Source: Polaromonas sp. (GTDB taxonomy: Bacteria; Pseudomonadota; Gammaproteobacteria; Burkholderiales; Burkholderiaceae_C). From it: a stretch of 64,000 nt of DNA. Below are positions 26,037-34,642 of the stretch, in pieces. Location of the stretch: NCBI RefSeq assembly GCF_030680935.1, contig NZ_JAUXUP010000078.1, forward strand, positions 1 through 64,000, given 5' to 3'. Positions within the stretch are counted from its first letter, which is position 1. Every line of letters begins with the position of its first letter. The notes under the pieces were generated by a model. That model saw only the letters and a list, made by a program, of their open reading frames with translations, ran no database searches and was not told the origin of the DNA. Made by a program: the position numbers and the translations under genes.

Positions 26037-27058
26037 TGGCCCAACTGTCTGTCGAACAAGCAACAACGCTTGCCCTGCGGGCCTTGCGCAATGCAGGCGC
26101 CGGCGAAGTCATGGCGACCAGCACCGCGCGGGCACTGGTGCGCGCCGAAGCGCAGGGCCTGGCCTCGCACGGACTGAGCCGCGTGCCGCAATACGCCACC
26201 CATTTGCGCAACGGCCGGGCCGATGGCACAGCGCAGGCCGTCATCGTGAGCCACAAGGGCGCGGCCCTGCTGGTTGATGCAAAACAGGGCCTGGCGTTCC
26301 CCGCCTGCGATCTGGCGATTTCGACCGCCATCGACACGGCACGCTCGCTGGGCGTTTGTTTTGCCGGCGTGACCAACAGCCATCACTGCGGCGTGCTGGT
26401 GGATCACCTGCGTGCGGTTGCCGATGCCGGCATGGTCGGCCTCGGCTTTGCCAACTCGCCAGCAGCCATGCCAGCGGCGGGTGGCAAACACCCGATTTTC
26501 GGCACCAACCCGGTGGCTGCGGCTTTTCCGCGGCGCAATGCGGACGCCCTGATGATTGACCTGTCGCTCAGCGAAGTTGCGCGCGGCAAGGTGATGCTGG
26601 CTGCCAAGGAAGGCCGAGCCATTCCCCTGGGCTGGGCCCTGGACAGTCAGGGGCGCCCGACCACCGATGCAAAAGCCGCACTGGAAGGCTCCATGCTGCC
26701 GCTGGGTTCGGTCAGCAGCCCCAAGGGCTCCATGCTGGCGCTGATCATCGAGCTGCTGGTGACTGCAGTGATCGGCGCGCAATTCGGCTTTGAAGCGTCC
26801 TCGTTTTTTGTGGATGAAGGCAACGCACCGCGCATCGGTCAGGCCTTTGTGGTGATCGATCCCGGCGCGCTGGCCGGCAATGACGTTTATTACGAACGCA
26901 TGGAAACCCTGATCGGTGAAATGCTGCTTGATGACGGGGTGCGCCTGGCAGGCGCACGCAGGACAGGCCTGGAACAACAGGCGAACCAATCAGGGCTGAC
27001 GATTGCGGATGCCCTGAAGAGTCAGCTCGACATGCTGGCGGCAGAGGTCTGTGGGTGA
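26036..27058 (+). CDS. comC: Malate/L-lactate-type (Ldh2) dehydrogenase, ComC-like ((R)-sulfolactate dehydrogenase candidate)
   Basis: The 340-residue protein belongs to the LDH2/MDH2 oxidoreductase family, distinct from classical malate dehydrogenase. Family motifs are EAQGLASHGLSRVPQYATHL, the catalytic GVTNSHHCGVLVDHLR, IFGTNPVAAAFPR and PKGSMLALIIELL. ComC enzymes of this family interconvert sulfopyruvate and (R)-sulfolactate. The start codon shares one base with the slcC stop, so the two dehydrogenases are made together, as expected for a two-enzyme racemase. Confidence 0.78.
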   Translation: MAQLSVEQATTLALRALRNAGAGEVMATSTARALVRAEAQGLASHGLSRVPQYATHLRNGRADGTAQAVIVSHKGAALLVDAKQGLAFPACDLAISTAIDTARSLGVCFAGVTNSHHCGVLVDHLRAVADAGMVGLGFANSPAAMPAAGGKHPIFGTNPVAAAFPRRNADALMIDLSLSEVARGKVMLAAKEGRAIPLGWALDSQGRPTTDAKAALEGSMLPLGSVSSPKGSMLALIIELLVTAVIGAQFGFEASSFFVDEGNAPRIGQAFVVIDPGALAGNDVYYERMETLIGEMLLDDGVRLAGARRTGLEQQANQSGLTIADALKSQLDMLAAEVCG

Positions 27059-27121
27059 CGGCGCTGCCCGCAGGACAGGCGTGGCATGACAGGCTTGAAC
27101 ATTAAAAAGAAGGAGACAGAC

Positions 27122-28096
27122 ATGAAACGTAGAGACATTGTGGGCGCATCTGCTGCCGGCGCCGTGCTGGCCTCGGTTCCCGCCTGGGCGCAAGACCCGC
27201 CTTTTCCCAAACCCGGCGCCACCCTCAAATACGTCGTACCCTTCGCACCCGGCGGCCTGACCGACGTGATGGCCCGCGCCGTGGCGCAAAAGCTCACCGA
27301 AGCCTGGAAGGTTCCGGTCATTGTGGAAAACAAGGCCGGTGGCAATGCGCAGATTGGTGCCGAACAGGTAGCCAAATCGACACCGGATGGCAGCAGCTTG
27401 CTGGCCATCACCCTCACACATGCCGCCAATGTCGCGTTGTTCCCGAATGCGCCTTACAGCTTTGTCAGGGACTTGCGGCCCGTTGCGCTGCTGGCGGGTT
27501 CGCCGATGCTGGTGGTTGTACCCACGGGCAGCCCGATCAAGGATTTCAAGGACCTGGTCGCGGTCGCCAAAACCAGACAGCTCAACGCAGGTTCCAGCGG
27601 CAACGGCACGCCACCGCACTTGACCATGGCACTGTTCAACGACCTGAATAAAACGCAGATGACCCATGTGCCTTATCGTGGCGGCGCGCCCTCCATGACG
27701 GACCTGATTGGCGGCCAGCTTGACGTTATCTTTTCGAACTTTCCCGAGTCGATTGCGCACGTCAAGAGCGGAAAACTGCGCGCTCTGGCGATCTGCAGCC
27801 TGAGCCGCCACGCCATGGTGCCCGACGTGCCAACGACCATGGAAGCGGGCATGCCCGGCCTGTTCGTTGAAAACTGGACTGCCGCGATGATTCAGGCCAG
27901 AACACCGGACGTCATCGTGGACCGTTACTCGCGCGAAATGATCAAGATCATGTTCAGCGCAGAAGTTGAAGAGCGCGCCAAACAGCAGGGCTTTCGCGTC
28001 ACACCCAAGGGATCGGCCGACTTCGCCGTTTTCCTCAAAAGCGAGATCGACCGCTGGAGCCGCATCATCCGCACCGCGAAAATCACGGTCACCTGA
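27122..28096 (+). CDS. Bug-family receptor (tripartite tricarboxylate transporter, periplasmic)
   Basis: The 324-residue protein has a signal peptide with a Tat-like opening (MKRRDIVGASAAGAVLASV, then AWAQ). The Bug fold motifs follow: YVVPFAPGGLTDVMARAVAQKL, VENKAGGNAQIGAEQVAKS, and HVPYRGGAPSMTDLIGGQLD. In known sulfolactate clusters a TTT system (SlcHFG) imports the substrate. Here only an SlcH-like receptor is present and no membrane subunits are visible in the window, so the partner TctAB proteins must be elsewhere. It starts 63 bp after comC. Confidence 0.88.
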   Translation: MKRRDIVGASAAGAVLASVPAWAQDPPFPKPGATLKYVVPFAPGGLTDVMARAVAQKLTEAWKVPVIVENKAGGNAQIGAEQVAKSTPDGSSLLAITLTHAANVALFPNAPYSFVRDLRPVALLAGSPMLVVVPTGSPIKDFKDLVAVAKTRQLNAGSSGNGTPPHLTMALFNDLNKTQMTHVPYRGGAPSMTDLIGGQLDVIFSNFPESIAHVKSGKLRALAICSLSRHAMVPDVPTTMEAGMPGLFVENWTAAMIQARTPDVIVDRYSREMIKIMFSAEVEERAKQQGFRVTPKGSADFAVFLKSEIDRWSRIIRTAKITVT

Positions 28097-28183
28097 CACC
28101 TGTGAATGGATCCGGACCTGCAGGTCCACCTCCAGCGGAAAACGCAGTACTTCCCTCCTTTCGCAAACCGCCGTCATGCCTTA

Positions 28184-28209
28184 AAGTGCCCGTACCCCGG
28201 GGCTTTTTT
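28184..28209 (+). terminator. Possible terminator of the sulfolactate-type operon
   Basis: AAGTGCCC and CCGGGGC(TT) form a short imperfect stem followed by TTTTTT, 88 bp past the Bug receptor stop and just before the next gene. Confidence 0.4.
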
Positions 28210-28231
28210 GTGGCCGGAAGAAGGAAACACC

Positions 28232-28693
28232 ATGACACAGACCGTCGATTCAAGCGCCGCCGCAGAAACCCGCCAGGTGGACCGCCTTCTGGCGCACTAC
28301 GGCGAAAGCCACCAGAATCCGAAGAACGAAATCATCCACTTCATCGCCATTCCGCTGATCATGCTCAGCCTGCTCGGCATGATTTTTGGCCTGCACCCCT
28401 ATGCTGCCTACGCCTTCATCGGCGCCAGCATGGTGTATTACGCCCGACTGTCACTGGTTTTTTTCGGCACCATGGTCGTCTGGTCGGCGATATTGCTGGC
28501 GTTGGTACATGCCATGGGAGAACGGGTACTGCCGCTGTCCCTGGGGATTTTTATCGGCGCCTGGATCCTGCAATTTGTCGGGCACAGGCTTGAAGGGAAA
28601 AAGCCTTCCTTCTTCGAAGACATCCAGTACCTCTGGGTGGGACCGCTGTTTGTTCTCAGCAAGCTGTTTGGCAAGATCGGCGTTCGCTGGTAA
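28232..28693 (+). CDS. Mpo1-like (DUF962) membrane protein
   Basis: The 153-residue protein has the DUF962 layout: an N-terminal HYGESHQNPKNEIIHFIAIP (H-x5-N-x4-H type), several membrane segments, and the C-terminal QFVGHRLEGKKPSFFEDIQYLWVGP. The yeast homologue Mpo1 is a Fe-dependent 2-hydroxy fatty acid dioxygenase, and its key His residues (H..H, GH) appear conserved. The bacterial role is unknown. The ATG at 28232 follows an AAGAAGGAAA Shine-Dalgarno. It is not obviously linked to its neighbours. Confidence 0.8.
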   Translation: MTQTVDSSAAAETRQVDRLLAHYGESHQNPKNEIIHFIAIPLIMLSLLGMIFGLHPYAAYAFIGASMVYYARLSLVFFGTMVVWSAILLALVHAMGERVLPLSLGIFIGAWILQFVGHRLEGKKPSFFEDIQYLWVGPLFVLSKLFGKIGVRW

Positions 28694-28760
28694 ACGCTGG
28701 CCGGTTGAACTGGGCATTTCCGTCCGCATATGTGCTTTTCTGAATTGACCGGAATCCTAC

Positions 28761-29057
28761 GTGCCCAGTTTCATTAGCCGTGTTCTTCGTTTTATCCTGC
28801 GTTTGGTCCTGTGGGTCTTTGCGACCATTTTTGCGCTAAGCCTGCTGCTGGCCACCCTGGTACTGCTGGTGCTTGGCCTTTTGCGCGCCCTCCTCACCGG
28901 CCAAAAGCCCAAGCCCATGGTGTTTGGCCGGTTCCAGCGATTTTCCTCCCAAGCCCCGTGGACGGGCGCCGGCATGCGTGACGCCGCTCCCGGGCAGCAA
29001 GGTGAAGTGGTGGATGTCGAAGTACGCGAGATCCGGGACGACGCGCCCCGGCCCTGA
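28761..29057 (+). CDS. Small membrane protein of unknown function
   Basis: The 98-residue product from a GTG start has one long hydrophobic stretch or a hairpin (LILRLVLWVFATIFALSLL... LGLLRALL) after a basic N-terminus, and a hydrophilic C-terminus rich in Gln, Val and Asp. I do not recognise the family. It lies 67 bp after the Mpo1-like gene on the same strand. Codon use looks like that of its neighbours. Confidence 0.6.
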   Translation: MPSFISRVLRFILRLVLWVFATIFALSLLLATLVLLVLGLLRALLTGQKPKPMVFGRFQRFSSQAPWTGAGMRDAAPGQQGEVVDVEVREIRDDAPRP

Positions 29058-29151
29058 CAGCGCAGCGGTCGCCACCGTAGCCCCTGCTGCTCTTCCCCGT
29101 TAATTGAGCCCACGCCCTCATCGGTATTGGACATATCTCATTTTTCCGTTT

Positions 29152-29161
29152 TCGTATACGA
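29152..29161. promoter_or_regulatory. Candidate operator of the FCD-type GntR regulator
   Basis: The perfect 10-bp palindrome TCGTATACGA, in the wider context TTTTCGTATACGATATA, lies 27 bp before the regulator start. FCD/FadR-type GntR proteins commonly bind TNGTNNNACNA-like palindromes, which this fits. Autoregulation is inferred. Confidence 0.5.
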
Positions 29162-29188
29162 TATAACGCGTTCCAAACAGAAATTTCC

Positions 29189-29890
29189 ATGCTCCCCTGG
29201 CTCACCGAATTTCCCGCCCAGCGTTTCAACGACGTCCGCGACACCTCGCTGGCCAAGCTGGTGCGCGACGACATGCTGGCCCTGATCCTCAAAGGGGTGC
29301 TGATCCCCGGCCAGCGCATCAACGAACCCGACGTGGCCGCCCGACTGGGTGTGTCGCGGGTGCCGGTACGCGAAGCCCTGCGCGAACTTGAAAGCTCGGG
29401 TCTGGTGGTGGCCCGCAAACATGCGGGCGTGTTTGTGCGCCAGCTCGATGCGTCGGAAATCCGGGACCTGTACCAGATGCGCGGCCTGCTGGACGGTTTT
29501 GCCGGGCGACAGGCCGCGCTGCTTGTGGGGGAGCCCAAGGCGGTGCTGCTGGCCCTGCTGGACGATTCGGTCCATGCCATGAAAGAGGCCTCCGCCAGGC
29601 ATGAGGTGCAGCGCTACTACGGCGAAAATCTGCGTTTTCATTGGGCCATCATTGAAGCCGCAGGCAATCAGACTCTGACGGAAACCTACCGCAGCATCGT
29701 GCAGAAGCTGCACCTGTCGCGCCTGAAAAACCTCTCCCACGACGTCGGCATGCAGGCTTCGATTGCCGAGCATGCAGAGATAGTCCAGGTTCTGCGCCAG
29801 GGCGACCCGCAACGCTGTGAGGACCTGATGGCCCACCACGTCAGCGATGCCTTCACGCGCCTGGTCCATGCGACACCGCCTGTAGCCTGA
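29189..29890 (+). CDS. GntR-family regulator with FCD domain (FadR subfamily)
   Basis: The 233-residue protein has a winged helix near residues 25-85 (LIPGQRINEPDVAARLGVSR, VPVREALRELESSGLV) and an all-helical FCD effector domain with the usual metal-binding Asp/His spread (for example RFHWAIIEAAGN and SIAEHAEIVQ). It heads a same-strand set with a Bug receptor, an MmgE/PrpD protein and a dehydrogenase, so it probably controls them in response to the imported acid. Confidence 0.9.
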   Translation: MLPWLTEFPAQRFNDVRDTSLAKLVRDDMLALILKGVLIPGQRINEPDVAARLGVSRVPVREALRELESSGLVVARKHAGVFVRQLDASEIRDLYQMRGLLDGFAGRQAALLVGEPKAVLLALLDDSVHAMKEASARHEVQRYYGENLRFHWAIIEAAGNQTLTETYRSIVQKLHLSRLKNLSHDVGMQASIAEHAEIVQVLRQGDPQRCEDLMAHHVSDAFTRLVHATPPVA

Positions 29891-29925
29891 ATCCGGACTT
29901 TGAACGAACCACCCACGGAGACAAC

Positions 29926-30897
29926 ATGAAACGACGCACCCTTCTTCAGGCCGCCCCCGCGCTGCTGGGCCTGCCCGGCCTGGCGCGGGCACAAGCCGCT
30001 TACCCGTCCAAACCGATACGCTACATCGTGCCGGTGTCCGCCGGGGGCGGTAGCGACATGGTGGGCCGCACGGTCACCGAGCGCTGGGGCAACCTGCTCA
30101 AGCAGAGTTTCATCGTGGACAACCAAGGCGGCGGCGGCGGTGTGATCGCGTCGCAGGCCACGGCGCGCGCCGCGCCGGATGGCTACACGCTGTTGCAGGG
30201 TTATGTGGCCACGCACGGCACCAGCCCGGCCACGCGCAAGTTGCCTTATGACGCGATCAAGGACTTCACGCCTATCGGCATGATAGGCGGCACGCCCAAT
30301 GTGCTGGTGGTCAACGCCGCCCTGCCGGTCACGAACATCAAGGAGTTCATCGACTACCTGAAGAAGAACCCCGGCAAGGTCAGCTACGGCTCCGCTGGCG
30401 CCGGTTCGCTGACCCACCTGACCATGGAGCTGTTCAAGCAGCAGGTCAACTCCTTCATGGTGCACATTCCCTACCGAGGCATAGCGCCCGCGTTTACCGA
30501 CCTGATAGGTGGGCAGACCCAGGCCATGTTCCCGGGCCTGGCCGCCGCCGTGCCGCACATCCGCTCGGGCCGGGTGCGCCCACTGGCAGTGACCGGCCTG
30601 CAGCGCCATCCGCAATTCAAGGACGTGCCGACGCTGGACGAATCCGGCTTCAAGGGTTTTGACGCCCAGCAGTGGTACGGCGTGGTGGGGCCAGCCGGCA
30701 TGCCTGCGCCTATCGTCAAACAGCTCAACGATACGCTGGCCGCCGTGCTGCGGGCGCCCGACCTGCGCGAAAAACTGTCGGTGGAAGCGGTCGAGCCCAT
30801 CGTCATGACACCGGAGCAGTTTGGCGAATTCATGCGGGCCGACATTGCCCGCTGGACCAAACTGGCGCGCGACCGCGGGATCCAGCTCGACAGCTGA
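29926..30897 (+). CDS. Bug-family receptor (tripartite tricarboxylate transporter, periplasmic)
   Basis: The 323-residue protein has a Tat-like signal (MKRRTLLQAAPALLGLPGLA, then RAQA), PIRYIVPVSAGGGSDMVGRTV, VDNQGGGGGVIASQATARA and HIPYRGIAPAFTDLIGGQTQ. It should bind an organic anion, possibly the substrate of the MmgE/PrpD protein that follows. No TctA/TctB genes are nearby. The 35-bp gap to the regulator suggests one transcript. Confidence 0.88.
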   Translation: MKRRTLLQAAPALLGLPGLARAQAAYPSKPIRYIVPVSAGGGSDMVGRTVTERWGNLLKQSFIVDNQGGGGGVIASQATARAAPDGYTLLQGYVATHGTSPATRKLPYDAIKDFTPIGMIGGTPNVLVVNAALPVTNIKEFIDYLKKNPGKVSYGSAGAGSLTHLTMELFKQQVNSFMVHIPYRGIAPAFTDLIGGQTQAMFPGLAAAVPHIRSGRVRPLAVTGLQRHPQFKDVPTLDESGFKGFDAQQWYGVVGPAGMPAPIVKQLNDTLAAVLRAPDLREKLSVEAVEPIVMTPEQFGEFMRADIARWTKLARDRGIQLDS

Positions 30898-30904
30898 TCT
30901 TCAC

Positions 30905-30962
30905 AACAATACTGCTTCCTAGCCCTTTATCCACGTGCGTAAGCAGCTACATTTTTAATAGC
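30905..30962 (-). repeat. Dispersed ~55-bp repeat, family 1 (copy upstream of the PrpD gene)
   Basis: On the minus strand: GCTATTAAAAATGTAGCTGC, TTACGCACG, AAAGGGCTAGGAAGC. It fills most of the 101-bp gap between the Bug receptor and the MmgE/PrpD gene. Confidence 0.75.
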
Positions 30963-30998
30963 AATTTCCATTCCTGGCAGCTCCTGCCGAAAGACACC

Positions 30999-32378
30999 AT
31001 GGCCCGCAATACCCAGGTCGCCGCCGACCACAACGCTCCTCCCGTCACCCGGATCCTTGCCCAACACGTCGCCACCCACCCCGGCTTTCTGGACGGCGGC
31101 TGGAGCGCAGCGGTTGACCGCGAAGCCCACCGCACCTTCATGAACTGGTTGGGCTGCGCTGTCGGCGCCGCCCATCACGAAGCCGCAGACGCCGCACTGG
31201 CTGCGGTGCAGATGCTGCAGCCCGCCGCGCAGGCCAGCGTGCTGGGCCGTGCAGAAAAGGTCGATATGGCCAGCGCTGCGCTGATCAACGGCATCACCTC
31301 GCACACCTTCGACTTCGACGACACGCACCTCAAAACCATCATCCACCCGGCTGGCCCGGTCGCCTCTGCGGTGCTGGCGCTGGCCGAACACACCGGCGCC
31401 TCCGGCCGCGAGGTGATCGACGCCCTGGTGCTCGGCATCGACGTGTCCTGCCGCGTCGGCAATACGATGTACCCCGAGCACTATGACCGGGGCTGGCACA
31501 TCACCGGCTCGACCGGCACCCTGGGCGCAGCCGCCGCCTGCGCGCGCCTGCTCAAGCTCGATGTGCAGAAAACCGCGATGGCGCTGGGCATCGCCGCCTC
31601 GCAACCCATTGGCATGCGCGAGCAGTTCGGCACCATGACCAAACCTTTCCACCCGGGCGGCGCCGCGCGCGCCGGCCTGATGTCGGCCCTGCTGGCGCAG
31701 CACGGTTACACCGCCAGCCCGAAGGCGCTCGAAGCGCCGCGCGGCATGATGCAGACGGTCTCGACCAAAAACGACTGGAACGAGATCACCGGCGAGCTGG
31801 GCCAGCGATTTGAAATATCGTTCAACAGCTACAAACCCTTTGCCTGCGGCATCGTGATTCATCCGAGCATCGACGCCTGCGCGCAGTTGCGCGCCCAGGG
31901 CGTGACCCCCGATCAGATAACCCGCATTGAACTCAAGGTGCATTCGCTGGTGCTGGAGCTCACCGGCAAGAAGGAGCCGGTGGACGGCCTGCAGGCCAAG
32001 TTCAGCGTTTACCACGGCTGCGCAGCCGGCTTGACGTTTGGCCGCGCCGCCGAGGACGAGTTCTATGACGAGGTGGTGAACCGCCCCGACATGGTGGCGC
32101 TGCGCCGCAAGGTGGTGGCCACGGTAGACGATTCCATCGACGAAGCCAGTGCCGACGTGACGGCCGTGCTGACAGACGGCCGCCGGGTGCATGTGTTTGT
32201 CGAACACGCAATAGGTTCGCTGCAAAACCCGATGACCGACGCCATGCTGGAAGCCAAGTTCAGCGGCATGTCGGATGCGGTGATAGGCGCTGCCAAAACA
32301 GCCGACTTGATCCGGGCCTGTTGGGCCATAGGCACTGCGACAGATGTGCGCGCGCTGACCGCGCTGGCGCGCCCATGA
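30999..32378 (+). CDS. MmgE/PrpD family protein
   Basis: The 459-residue protein has the family segments FDFDDTHLKTIIHPAGPV, TGSTGTLGAAAACARLL, FHPGGAARAGLMSALLA and FKPYACG-like FNSYKPFACGIVIHPSIDA. Family members include 2-methylcitrate dehydratase, cis-aconitate decarboxylase and iminodisuccinate epimerase, so the chemistry cannot be fixed from sequence alone. The start at 30999 follows a family 1 repeat. It overlaps the next dehydrogenase gene by 4 bp. Confidence 0.88.
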   Translation: MARNTQVAADHNAPPVTRILAQHVATHPGFLDGGWSAAVDREAHRTFMNWLGCAVGAAHHEAADAALAAVQMLQPAAQASVLGRAEKVDMASAALINGITSHTFDFDDTHLKTIIHPAGPVASAVLALAEHTGASGREVIDALVLGIDVSCRVGNTMYPEHYDRGWHITGSTGTLGAAAACARLLKLDVQKTAMALGIAASQPIGMREQFGTMTKPFHPGGAARAGLMSALLAQHGYTASPKALEAPRGMMQTVSTKNDWNEITGELGQRFEISFNSYKPFACGIVIHPSIDACAQLRAQGVTPDQITRIELKVHSLVLELTGKKEPVDGLQAKFSVYHGCAAGLTFGRAAEDEFYDEVVNRPDMVALRRKVVATVDDSIDEASADVTAVLTDGRRVHVFVEHAIGSLQNPMTDAMLEAKFSGMSDAVIGAAKTADLIRACWAIGTATDVRALTALARP

Positions 32379-33358
32379 GCAGGCCGCATATCGTCGTCCT
32401 CGACGACACCGAACGCGCGATGCGCCGCCTGGGCGACTGGACACGCATCGATACCCAGGCCGAGGTCACCATCCACCACGCGCCGCTCACAGGTGTGGCG
32501 CTGGTCGATGCGCTCAAGAATGCCGACGCGATTGTGCTGATGCGCGACCGCACGCCCTTCACCGCCGAGCTGCTGGCGCAGTTGCCGAAACTCCGCTACC
32601 TGGTGTTCACCGGCACCCGCAATGCGAAGCTGGACCTGGCAGCCCTCGCCGGGCGCGGCATCCCGGTCAGCCACACCGAATTCGGGCCGTCCAAGGACAG
32701 CACCTGCGAGCTGACCTGGACACTGATCCTGGCCGCGACCAAGCAACTGGCCAGCCACACCGCGCGCCTGAAGGCCGGGGCCTGGCGTGGCGAGTTGTCC
32801 GAAGCCCTGCCCTGCACGCTGGCGGGCCAGCGCCTGGGCCTGATCGGGCTTGGCGAAATCGGCGGGCGCGTGGCGAAAGTCGGAAAGGCGCTGGGGATGG
32901 AAGTGGTGACCTGGAGCCCGCGCATGACGGCCGAACGCGCCGCAGAGCAGGGCGTGGCCTTTGTGCCGCTGGACGAACTGCTGGCCACCTCACCTGTCGT
33001 CAGCCTGCATCTGGTGGTGCTGGAGACCACGCGGCATCTGCTCAACGCAGCGCGGCTGGCCCTGATGCAGCCGGGCAGCCTGCTGGTGAATACCTCGCGG
33101 TCGGAGCTGATCGACACCGCGGGGCTGGTGCAGGCCCTGCGCCAGGGGCGGCCCGGATTCGCCGCACTGGACGTTTTCGACGTGGAGCCCCTGCCGGCAG
33201 ATGACCCGCTGCGCGGACTGCCCAATGTGCTTTTGACCCCGCACCTGGGTTTTGTCACTGAGCCGGTGTTCCAGCGCTTCGCCAGCGGGGTGACCGAATG
33301 TCTGCAGGCCTGGCTGGCAGGCGCGGCCCCGATACGTCCGGTGCCCGTCAAGACCTGA
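32375..33358 (+). CDS. D-2-hydroxyacid dehydrogenase
   Basis: The 327-residue NAD(P)-dependent enzyme has GLIGLGEIGGRVAKVGKALG, the Arg in NTSRSELIDTAGL, Glu in DVFDVEPLPADDPL and His in LLTPHLGFVTE. The substrate is unknown. Coupling to the PrpD-family gene by a 4-bp overlap, and a Bug receptor upstream, suggest oxidation or reduction of an imported hydroxy acid. It is not closely similar to the SlcC-like enzyme at 25110. Confidence 0.87.
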   Translation: MSRPHIVVLDDTERAMRRLGDWTRIDTQAEVTIHHAPLTGVALVDALKNADAIVLMRDRTPFTAELLAQLPKLRYLVFTGTRNAKLDLAALAGRGIPVSHTEFGPSKDSTCELTWTLILAATKQLASHTARLKAGAWRGELSEALPCTLAGQRLGLIGLGEIGGRVAKVGKALGMEVVTWSPRMTAERAAEQGVAFVPLDELLATSPVVSLHLVVLETTRHLLNAARLALMQPGSLLVNTSRSELIDTAGLVQALRQGRPGFAALDVFDVEPLPADDPLRGLPNVLLTPHLGFVTEPVFQRFASGVTECLQAWLAGAAPIRPVPVKT

Positions 33359-33366
33359 ATTCACTC

Positions 33367-33419
33367 CTAATTTGATAGCTGCTTGCGCTTTACCCATAAG
33401 GGCTGAGGCCATATTTCAG
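33367..33419 (+). repeat. Dispersed ~55-bp repeat, family 1 (copy between the dehydrogenase and rpoH)
   Basis: TAATTTGATAGCTGCTTGCG, CTTTACCCATAAGGGCTGAG and GCCATATTTCAG. This is one of the best-conserved copies. It starts 9 bp past the dehydrogenase stop. Confidence 0.8.
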
Positions 33420-33597
33420 CATCAATGGGCGGCAGGGGCGGCCAGCCCCCGGCTTGAAAACTGCAGGACGGGCCAATGGATTCCCCCGGCTTAGTCTTGT
33501 GACCTACAGCGCGGGCGGAACCAACGCGCAAAATCAGACCCTAACCCCGGGTAAGTACTTATTAGCCATACCCTATCCGGGAGATTGAACCTATTGC

Positions 33598-33624
33598 TTA
33601 GCACTCTCTCTAACAGAGTGCTAA
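33598..33624. promoter_or_regulatory. CIRCE operator (HrcA-binding site) upstream of rpoH
   Basis: TTAGCACTC, nine bases, GAGTGCTAA: an exact match to the CIRCE consensus with perfect 9-bp arms. It ends 28 bp before the rpoH start codon, a repressing position. HrcA encoded at 324-1343 is the expected ligand. Confidence 0.95.
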
Positions 33625-33652
33625 TATTGACTTCGAAAAGGAGTTTTGCTCT

Positions 33653-34597
33653 ATGACTTACGCCCTGTCCCCTCAAGCGGCCCCCGCAACCACCCAGTTG
33701 GCGGCCGCCAATCCGTGGTCCTTGCTGCCACCTCTGGGTAACCTGGACGCCTATATTTCTGCGGTCAACCGCCTGCCCATGCTGACTCTGGAGCAGGAGC
33801 AGGAGTTCGCCCGCAGCCTGAAAGACAACAACGACCTGGACGCGGCCGGAAAGCTGGTGCTGTCCCATCTGCGCCTGGTGGTAGCCACATCGCGCAAATA
33901 CCTGGGTTATGGCCTGCCCCACGCCGACCTGATCCAGGAAGGCAATATCGGCCTGATGAAAGCCGTCAAACGCTTCGATCCCGACCAGGGCGTACGCCTG
34001 GTCAGCTACGCGCTGCACTGGATCAAGGCCGAGATGCACGAGTACATCCTGAAAAACTGGCGCATGGTCAAGGTGGCCACCACCAAGGCCCAGCGCAAGC
34101 TGTTTTTCAACCTGCGTTCCATGAAACAGGGTTTCAAGGACGACGCCGATGTGGCAACACACCGTGACACGCTGACGCAGGACCAGATTGACTCGATGGC
34201 CAAAACGCTGAACGTCAAGCGCGAGGAAGTGATCGAGATGGAGCAGCGCATGTCGGGCCACGATGTGTTGCTGGACCCGAGCCCCAGCGACGACGGTGAA
34301 GAGGCGTTTGGTCCGATTGCCTATTTGTCCGATGCCACGCAGGAGCCCACCATGCTGATGGAGTCGCGCCAGCGCGACTACCTGGCCAGCGATGGCATCA
34401 CCACCGCGCTGGAAGGCCTGGACGATCGCTCACGCCGCATCGTTGAGGAGCGCTGGCTCAAGGTCAACGACGACGGTTCGGGCGGCATGACGCTGCACGA
34501 TCTGGCGGCCGAGTACAAGGTCAGCGCCGAGCGCATTCGCCAGATTGAAGTGGCAGCGATGAAGAAAATGAAAAAGGTCCTGGCGGCTTATGCCTGA
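33653..34597 (+). CDS. rpoH: RNA polymerase sigma-32 factor RpoH
   Basis: The 314-residue protein has region 2 (HLRLVVATSRKYLGYGLPHA, DLIQEGNIGLMKAVKRFDPD), the diagnostic RpoH box (QRKLFFNLRSMKQGF) and region 4 ending in SAERIRQIEVAAMKKMKKVL. It directs heat-shock transcription. AAGGAG lies 9 bp before the ATG. The CIRCE element upstream implies HrcA repression of rpoH itself. The usual RpoH thermosensor mRNA structure was not evaluated. Confidence 0.97.
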   Translation: MTYALSPQAAPATTQLAAANPWSLLPPLGNLDAYISAVNRLPMLTLEQEQEFARSLKDNNDLDAAGKLVLSHLRLVVATSRKYLGYGLPHADLIQEGNIGLMKAVKRFDPDQGVRLVSYALHWIKAEMHEYILKNWRMVKVATTKAQRKLFFNLRSMKQGFKDDADVATHRDTLTQDQIDSMAKTLNVKREEVIEMEQRMSGHDVLLDPSPSDDGEEAFGPIAYLSDATQEPTMLMESRQRDYLASDGITTALEGLDDRSRRIVEERWLKVNDDGSGGMTLHDLAAEYKVSAERIRQIEVAAMKKMKKVLAAYA

Positions 34598-34642
34598 TCA
34601 AGCCTGATCCCTTGACCGTGGTGCGGCGAAAGCGGCACCGCC

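Noticed and set aside
30927-32444. 505-codon minus-strand open frame opposite the PrpD-family gene
   Set aside because: Composition (Arg, Gly, His) is non-protein-like, no motif is present, and the plus strand has a clear family match.
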